A DNA stretch of 40,215 nt from UBA4717 sp045580165 (GTDB lineage: Bacteria > Bacillota > Clostridia > Oscillospirales > CAG-272). Each line of letters opens with the position of its first letter. Position 1 is the stretch's first letter. The DNA lies in the NCBI GenBank assembly GCA_045580165.1, contig JAZNNG010000051.1, positions 1 through 40,215 on the forward strand, given 5' to 3'. Below the pieces are notes generated by a model. That model worked only from the letters and a program-made list of their open reading frames with translations. It was not told the DNA's origin and searched no databases. This document shows positions 31,684 to 37,268 of the stretch, piece by piece. Made by a program: the position numbers and the translations under genes.

Positions 31684-33162
31684 ATGCGATTTATGAACGA
31701 AAAAAATGTAAAAATTATTTGCACTGTGGCAGGTGTAATTATATTGTGCGCCGCGCTCATTGCGTGCGGTGCTTATCTTGCGGGAAGGGAATCGGGTGAG
31801 GAGATAACGAGCGAGAGCGAAACCACCGAGGTTACCACAGAGGAGGCGACCTCGACCCCCGAGGTTGAAATAGTCATCGGCGAGGACGATATACCAGAAG
31901 AAGCCGAAACACGCGAGGAGTCAGAGCATAAGCTCACCCTTTCCGACCTTGAGATTGGCGACACCTCGTGGGCGTATTTTATGGTCAACAGAACCAACTA
32001 TATTCCATCCGATTACGAGAAGAACTTAAGTCTTGAGGGAGTGTGGTCTAACGGAAGATACTATTACTTCGACTCAAGGATAGCCGACTTTGCAGAGTGT
32101 ATGATAAACGATGCGGAGCGCGACGGAGTAACGCTTCTTATCTGCTCCGCGTACCGTTCCCACGCAGCACAGACCGCGAATTTTGAGAGCCAGTTAAAAG
32201 CGTACGCAAGCGCGAAATATTCGTATGCCGACGCATACACGTACACGTCGCGCTATATAGCCATTCCCGACACAAGTGAGCATCAGACGGGGCTTGCCGT
32301 TGACTTCGTGACTCCCGGATATATGTACCTTGACGACGGATTTGAAAACACCGCCGCATACAAGTGGCTCAGCGAAAACTCCTATAAATACGGCTTTATA
32401 CTAAGATATCCCTCGTCAAAGGCGGCTGAAACGGGAATAAACTATGAGCCGTGGCATTTCAGATTTATCGGCTTTGAGCACGCGGAGGATATATATAACA
32501 GCGGATTTTGCCTTGAGGAATATATGGCGGGTGAGGGTGACGTGGAATTTAACCCTATGGCGCCCCTGGTTATTCCCGCAGAGCCTGCGTGGTATCAGTC
32601 ATACATAAATCCTCCCGAGCCCGAGACTGAGGACGCCACGGACGAAACCGAAAGCGAAACCGATACGGATAGCAGTGAAACCGACACCTCGGAGACTGAT
32701 GAATCCGACACGACAGACACCGACGCAGAAGACACCGACGACGAGCTTCCCGATTGGCTCAGAACCGAATCCGAGAGCACGGACGCTGAGGACTCTGAAA
32801 CGGACGAAACCGACTCCGTTGATGAATCTGATTCTGATACCGAGAGCGAAGATGCTTCGACCTCTGACGAAGACTCGGACGAGGACTCCGCTTCTGACGG
32901 TGAATCCTCTGAGGAAACGGAGGATGAAAGCACGGTCGAAGTCGATACAAGCGAGGAAAATACTGACAGAGAACAAACGAGCGAAGAAGCCTCGATTGAG
33001 GAAAACACCGAGGAAATGACGGACACGGATCAGACGGTGAGCGAGGGAGAAACCGAGGAAGAAACCGTGACTGAGGAAGAAACCGAGGGAGAAACTACAA
33101 CCGAAGCGGAGTCAGAGGAGAACACCGATCCTTCAAGTGACGAAGCTCAAGAAGAGGAATAA
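31684..33162 (+). CDS. VanY-type D-Ala-D-Ala carboxypeptidase with a long acidic tail
   Basis: A 492-residue membrane-anchored M15B peptidase. One N-terminal membrane segment (about 9-32) precedes an acidic Thr/Glu-rich spacer (about 35-80) and the peptidase domain (about 85-300). That domain has SEHQTGLAVDF (zinc ligands His200 and Asp207) and EPWHFRF (catalytic Glu255, ligand His257). From about residue 308 to the end, some 185 residues are almost only Glu, Asp, Ser and Thr in loose 'ETD/SET' repeats, with no anchor motif. The domain trims D-Ala or D,D-peptides from peptidoglycan outside the cell; the tail may bind cations or span the wall (inference). The ATG at 31684 lies 7 bases after GGAG. 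Its stop overlaps the ispD start by one base. Confidence 0.9.
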   Translation: MRFMNEKNVKIICTVAGVIILCAALIACGAYLAGRESGEEITSESETTEVTTEEATSTPEVEIVIGEDDIPEEAETREESEHKLTLSDLEIGDTSWAYFMVNRTNYIPSDYEKNLSLEGVWSNGRYYYFDSRIADFAECMINDAERDGVTLLICSAYRSHAAQTANFESQLKAYASAKYSYADAYTYTSRYIAIPDTSEHQTGLAVDFVTPGYMYLDDGFENTAAYKWLSENSYKYGFILRYPSSKAAETGINYEPWHFRFIGFEHAEDIYNSGFCLEEYMAGEGDVEFNPMAPLVIPAEPAWYQSYINPPEPETEDATDETESETDTDSSETDTSETDESDTTDTDAEDTDDELPDWLRTESESTDAEDSETDETDSVDESDSDTESEDASTSDEDSDEDSASDGESSEETEDESTVEVDTSEENTDREQTSEEASIEENTEEMTDTDQTVSEGETEEETVTEEETEGETTTEAESEENTDPSSDEAQEEE

Positions 33163-33920
33163 TGGGAAAAATCAAAAAATTGCTGTTTCGCGGAGTGTTA
33201 AACCTGCTTAGAAGACCTGAAAAAAGAAAGCATTTTACGAGCGCGATAATAGTCGCGGGCGGACGCGGCGAAAGAGTCGGCGCGGACGTGCCCAAGCAGC
33301 ACTTGAAGCTTCTTAACGGGGAAGTGGTCGCGCATACTATGCTTGCCTTTGAGGCGTGTCCAAAAATAAACGAAATAGTGGTGGTTTGCAGGTCAGGTGA
33401 GGAAACCCTTTACCACGATTATAAGCTTAAGTATGGGATAAGCAAGATGACTGCGGCGGTGCCCGGAGGCGAAACCAGACAGGAGTCGGTGCTTCGCGGA
33501 TTTGAAGCGCTTGATAAAAAATGCGAGTACGTTGCCGTGCACGATGCCGCAAGATGTCTGATAACCCCGGAGGCTATAAGCGATGTGGTCATCTCGGCGT
33601 ATAAATACAGGGCGGCGACTGCCGCGAGGGCGGCGACCGATACGGTAAAGCTTGCGGATGATAAGGGCTTTATCGAAAAAACGGTTGACAGAAATCGCGT
33701 GTATCTTGCCGAAACACCGCAGGCTTTTGAATACGATCTCTACTCGGTTATGGCGTATAGCGCGAAGCGCGACGGCTTCGAGGCGACCGACGATAATTCT
33801 CTTGCCGAAAGACTCGGCTTCAAGGTGAAAATTTGTCCTACGCTATGTCAAAATCTCAAGATAACCACTCCCGATGACCTGATCGTTGCGGAAACTATTT
33901 TGACAAAATCAAAAAAGTAA
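33162..33920 (+). CDS. ispD: 2-C-methyl-D-erythritol 4-phosphate cytidylyltransferase
   Basis: A 252-residue IspD, the third step of the non-mevalonate (MEP) isoprenoid pathway, coupling CTP with methylerythritol phosphate. It has the nucleotide-binding AIIVAGGRGERVGADVPKQ near residues 27-45, GGETRQESVLRGFEAL, VAVHDAARCLI, and ETPQAFEYDL followed by EATDDNSLAERLG. About 25 extra basic residues precede the usual start (MGKIKKLLFRGVLNLLRRPEKRKH), perhaps a loose membrane or RNA contact. The ATG shares its A with the TAA stop of the VanY gene (TAATG), so it is translationally coupled. A terminator follows the stop. Confidence 0.94.
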   Translation: MGKIKKLLFRGVLNLLRRPEKRKHFTSAIIVAGGRGERVGADVPKQHLKLLNGEVVAHTMLAFEACPKINEIVVVCRSGEETLYHDYKLKYGISKMTAAVPGGETRQESVLRGFEALDKKCEYVAVHDAARCLITPEAISDVVISAYKYRAATAARAATDTVKLADDKGFIEKTVDRNRVYLAETPQAFEYDLYSVMAYSAKRDGFEATDDNSLAERLGFKVKICPTLCQNLKITTPDDLIVAETILTKSKK

Positions 33921-33925
33921 AAAAA

Positions 33926-33959
33926 CTAAAAGCGAGTCTTCGGACTCGCTTTTAGCTTT
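33926..33959 (+). terminator. Terminator after ispD
   Basis: CTAAAAGCGAGTC-TTCG-GACTCGCTTTTAG is a perfect 13-bp stem with a UUCG loop. The U-rich part lies within the 3' arm, followed by CTTTG. Confidence 0.8.
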
Positions 33960-34211
33960 GGTAAAGTTGCACACAAATGTGGGCGAATATATGTGCAAAA
34001 CGCCAAGGCGATAAAAATGAGGCAAAGAATGTTAAAATAAAAACGAATTAAACAGTAATATTTCTAAAAAAACTCAAGGGTGCAGGATAAAAAATTTATA
34101 TATTATAATATATGAACTATGGTATAATTATTTAGTATTTCTGTAAGTATTTGCATCAGAGTACAGTGTATTGATTTCCGCGCACGGCGGTAAAACGGAG
34201 GAAAATTTAAT
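33960..34211 (+). promoter_or_regulatory. Non-coding control region before the beta-helix gene
   Basis: This roughly 250-base AT-rich stretch contains no convincing gene. It holds an inverted repeat TTGCACA/TGTGCAA (33967-33973 and 33992-33998) and a perfect TATAAT at 34123-34128 without a good -35. A further AT-rich tract lies at 34095-34115. The ribosome site of the next gene is ACGGAGGAAA near 34194-34203. The long leader (about 80 bases from the -10) could hold further regulation. Confidence 0.4.
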
Positions 34212-35759
34212 ATGAAGGATCTTAAGCTTCAACGAACGGACGCGGCATACGTCGCAGAGCTCGATTCGCTTTTCTCAAAGAGGATCGACGAGATCAAAAA
34301 TACCAAAAGCGAATGGTCGCTCGGTAAATACGGTATATGCTTTTACGTTTCAAATGACGGTGATGACCAAAACGACGGATTCACACCTGAAACGCCTATA
34401 AAAACTCTTAACAGAGTAATGGAGCTTCAAAGCAAGAATGTTATCCGTATAGGCGACGTGGTGCTTCTTCGCAGAGGAGATGAGTTTCACACGAAATTTA
34501 CGACGAAGCAGGGCGTATCCTATTCCGCGTACGGAGAGGGTGCAAAGCCGAGAGTTCTTGGCTCTATTGAAGCCGACGGTCCTGAGCAGTGGATAAAGAC
34601 CGAATACGATAACCTTTATAAGCTTGACAGGGAAATGCCGTTTGAGCTTGACGTCGGAAACATAGTTTTCAATGACGGAGAGGCGTTCGGTCAGAGAGTT
34701 ATGAAATCGATCGTGGATGACACGTCCATTGAAGCGGGAGACAACTTTATCGTTTCTAACGGACTTGAAAGATGGAAATTTCCGCCTCAGAAATTCTGCG
34801 GTCAGCAGGACCTTAAGCACAACCTTCAGTTCTATCATAACTGGAAAGAAAAGGCGCTTTATCTTTACAGCACGGACGGAAACCCCGGTGACGTCTTCGA
34901 TTCGATAGAGATATGTACTTACGGTAACGCGGTACGCGCTTGCTCTGACGTGGTTATCGATAACTGGTGCGTTAAGTTTACGGGCTCGCACGGTATAGGT
35001 GCCGGAAGCTGTAAAAGCCTTATCGTCCGTAACTGTGAGATAGGATGGATCGGCGGCTCGGTTCAGCGTATCAGAAACGAGAAGGCAACGAGATACGGCA
35101 ACGCTGTTGAAATTTACGGCGCGGCAGACGGCTACGAGGTATATAACTGCTTTATGTACCAGTGCTTCGACTGCGGACCTACCGTTCAGTGCGGAGGAAG
35201 CAGTATGGTTCCGGGCAAGAGAATAGTAGAAGAGAACATTGCGATACACGATAACGTGCTTTGGGACGCCGACCTTGAGGTATGGCTTATAACCAAGGTC
35301 GAAAACGACGAGCACACCTTTGCGCTTCTCAAGGACTGCAGACTTTATAATAACCTCGTTACCCGTTCGGGCTACGGCTTTGGCGGATACAATCACTACA
35401 AGCACGACTATTGCAGCTTCTACGGCGCCGGTCAAACCAATGCACGATACGAAAACTGCTATGTTGAAGATAACATATTCTGGAGGATCAGAAAGCACCT
35501 TTGGAAAGCAGTTCCCACAACCGTTGAAAACGGCAAGGGCTTCCATTGGCGCAATAACACGGTGATCCTCAAATACGATCAGTCGCTCGGCTTCCTCGGA
35601 AGCGATACCAAAAACGCAACGGGCCCGCTTACAAGATACGATTACAATGACGAGACAGTATCAAGGCTTGTTGAGGACGGATGTCTTGGTGACAACCGTT
35701 ACCTATACATTCCCGACGATTTTGATACCGACCCCTTTTACGAGGAAAGATTATACTAA
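34212..35759 (+). CDS. Right-handed beta-helix protein without a signal peptide
   Basis: A 515-residue protein. After a short helical start (about 1-35) comes the FYVSNDGDDQNDGFTPETPIKTL motif typical of pectate-lyase-like parallel beta-helix proteins. Then come GDVVLLRRGDEFH and YSAYGEGAKPRVLGS. The helix rungs run over about 240-470 (DNWCVKFTGSHGIGAGSCKSL, VRNCEIGWIGGSVQ, NNLVTRSGYGFGGYNHYKH). Residues typical of a glycan lyase or hydrolase site cannot be fixed. It is clearly paralogous to the C-terminal domain of the large secreted protein at 37269. The similarity even includes the helical lead-in ending in (T/N)xSEW. No export signal is visible, so it should be cytoplasmic. The start follows GGAGGAAA. 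Confidence 0.82.
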   Translation: MKDLKLQRTDAAYVAELDSLFSKRIDEIKNTKSEWSLGKYGICFYVSNDGDDQNDGFTPETPIKTLNRVMELQSKNVIRIGDVVLLRRGDEFHTKFTTKQGVSYSAYGEGAKPRVLGSIEADGPEQWIKTEYDNLYKLDREMPFELDVGNIVFNDGEAFGQRVMKSIVDDTSIEAGDNFIVSNGLERWKFPPQKFCGQQDLKHNLQFYHNWKEKALYLYSTDGNPGDVFDSIEICTYGNAVRACSDVVIDNWCVKFTGSHGIGAGSCKSLIVRNCEIGWIGGSVQRIRNEKATRYGNAVEIYGAADGYEVYNCFMYQCFDCGPTVQCGGSSMVPGKRIVEENIAIHDNVLWDADLEVWLITKVENDEHTFALLKDCRLYNNLVTRSGYGFGGYNHYKHDYCSFYGAGQTNARYENCYVEDNIFWRIRKHLWKAVPTTVENGKGFHWRNNTVILKYDQSLGFLGSDTKNATGPLTRYDYNDETVSRLVEDGCLGDNRYLYIPDDFDTDPFYEERLY

Positions 35760-35787
35760 AATTTGATTTTGAAAGGTGATTTTCGAA

Positions 35788-37203
35788 ATGAAGAAGAATT
35801 TAGCAGTATTTTTGCTGTTGCTTTCGCTCACCGTGCTAATGTCGGTCGCGGTAAGCGCGGATGCTCCCACGGAGATATCAAGCGCCGCTGAGCTGATGTC
35901 GATGGAGATGAACGGCAGCTATAAGCTTGTTGCCGACATCGACCTGACGGGCGTTGAGTTTACACCGATAGGCACCGATGACGCACCCTTTACGGGAGTG
36001 TTTGACGGAAACTCCAAGAAGATAAAAGGGCTGACCTTTGAAACTGCAGGCGAATACATAGGACTTTTCGGAGTTTGCAACGGCGCAACGGTCAAGAACG
36101 TTGTTATTGACCGACTTTCTGTAAACGTAGACGATTCTTCGCTGAGCCAAATGTTCGTTTCGGGAATCTGTGCATACACATCCGGTAAATGCACCTTTGA
36201 AAACATCACGGTAAACGGAAGCATTTCGGTAAAAAGCGCGAATGATATACACGTTGCGGGTATATGTGCATATTCAAGCAGCGTAGGAGGCTATACGTCC
36301 TCGTATACCTCTTGTATCAATAACGCAAGCATCACTTCAAAATCAACGGGCTCAATGTCAACGGTTCGCTCATCAGGAATCGTGGCAAACGGAATCGGAG
36401 TATTTATAGATCTTTGTGCTAATAACGGAGATATAACGGTTGATGCAAAATGCGGTGCCGTTGCCGCAGGTATCTGCGCGGCATACGGTCAAGCAGACCT
36501 CACAAAATCCTACAATTCCGCGAGCATCAGTGCTACCAGCGCTACTGTCGGAGCGATCGCAGGCGGTCTTGCTGCAAACGTCGCAAACAGCGCAGTTATA
36601 GAAGACTCGTACAATGCGGGAAGCATTTCTGCTGACGGCGGCGACGATTCAACGGCAGGCGGAATTTGTGCGGAAAGCATGATCAATAATCAATATCGCA
36701 GGTGCTACAATGCTGGCGCGGTTACGATCGTCAAAGGCGGAAGCGCCGGCAGTCTTATCGCAACGGCATCCGCACGGGATAAGTATTCTTCGAATTACGT
36801 TATCGAGTCGGAAATACCGATAATTGCAAAAAATTCCAAGAACGGCGCGGCGACGGTGCTTACTTCCGATCAGATGAAGTCTGCCGATAGCTTCGCGGAC
36901 TTCGATTTTGATACGGTGTGGTATATGCAGGAGGACGGAGATTATCTTTATCCTCTTCTTAACGGCTTCCCCGTAGAAGAGCCTGCCGTTCTCGGAGACG
37001 TTAACAATGACGGAGCTATTGATACCCTCGACGTTATTATCGCATCGAGAGCCTTGGCGGATTATGTAGGCTACGGTGACTACGTGAGTGCCGAAAACTG
37101 CGACCTAAACTCCGACGGCTCTGTTACGGCAATCGACACGGTAATACTTGCAAGACATATTGCAGCATGGACGGGATACGAAACAATTCCGTTTGCAGAG
37201 TAA
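35788..37203 (+). CDS. Secreted GLUG-repeat protein with C-terminal type I dockerin
   Basis: A 471-residue protein. The signal peptide covers about 1-25 (ending VAVSADAP). GLUG-type beta repeats follow (about 40-370: YIGLFGVCNGATVKNVVID, HVAGICAYSSS, AIAGGLAANVANSAVIEDSYNAGSIS, TAGGICAES), interrupted by low-complexity Ser/Ala stretches. A C-terminal dockerin occupies about residues 402-466. It has two calcium-loop repeats, GDVNNDGAIDTLDVIIASRAL and CDLNSDGSVTAIDTVILARHIA. The dockerin should bind a cohesin on a scaffold; none is present in the window. The ATG at 35788 is chosen because GAAAGGTGA lies 8-9 bases upstream. The GLUG part may bind or degrade polysaccharide or act as adhesin. It lies 28 bases after the beta-helix gene. 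Confidence 0.9.
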   Translation: MKKNLAVFLLLLSLTVLMSVAVSADAPTEISSAAELMSMEMNGSYKLVADIDLTGVEFTPIGTDDAPFTGVFDGNSKKIKGLTFETAGEYIGLFGVCNGATVKNVVIDRLSVNVDDSSLSQMFVSGICAYTSGKCTFENITVNGSISVKSANDIHVAGICAYSSSVGGYTSSYTSCINNASITSKSTGSMSTVRSSGIVANGIGVFIDLCANNGDITVDAKCGAVAAGICAAYGQADLTKSYNSASISATSATVGAIAGGLAANVANSAVIEDSYNAGSISADGGDDSTAGGICAESMINNQYRRCYNAGAVTIVKGGSAGSLIATASARDKYSSNYVIESEIPIIAKNSKNGAATVLTSDQMKSADSFADFDFDTVWYMQEDGDYLYPLLNGFPVEEPAVLGDVNNDGAIDTLDVIIASRALADYVGYGDYVSAENCDLNSDGSVTAIDTVILARHIAAWTGYETIPFAE

Positions 37204-37268
37204 ATTAATAGTTACGCGGTTTGCTTGCGTAGCTGTTCAAAATAAAAAAACGAACTGCGGAGGTTTTA

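Noticed and set aside
32595..33026. Minus-strand frame of 143 residues, almost only Ser and Val
   Set aside because: It is the antisense reading of the acidic GAN/ACN-type repeats in the VanY tail. Low complexity explains the lack of stops.
34350..35546. A 398-residue open frame on the minus strand opposite the beta-helix gene
   Set aside because: No ribosome site or recognisable domain, and the composition is that of a shadow frame. The plus strand has a well-supported homologous protein.
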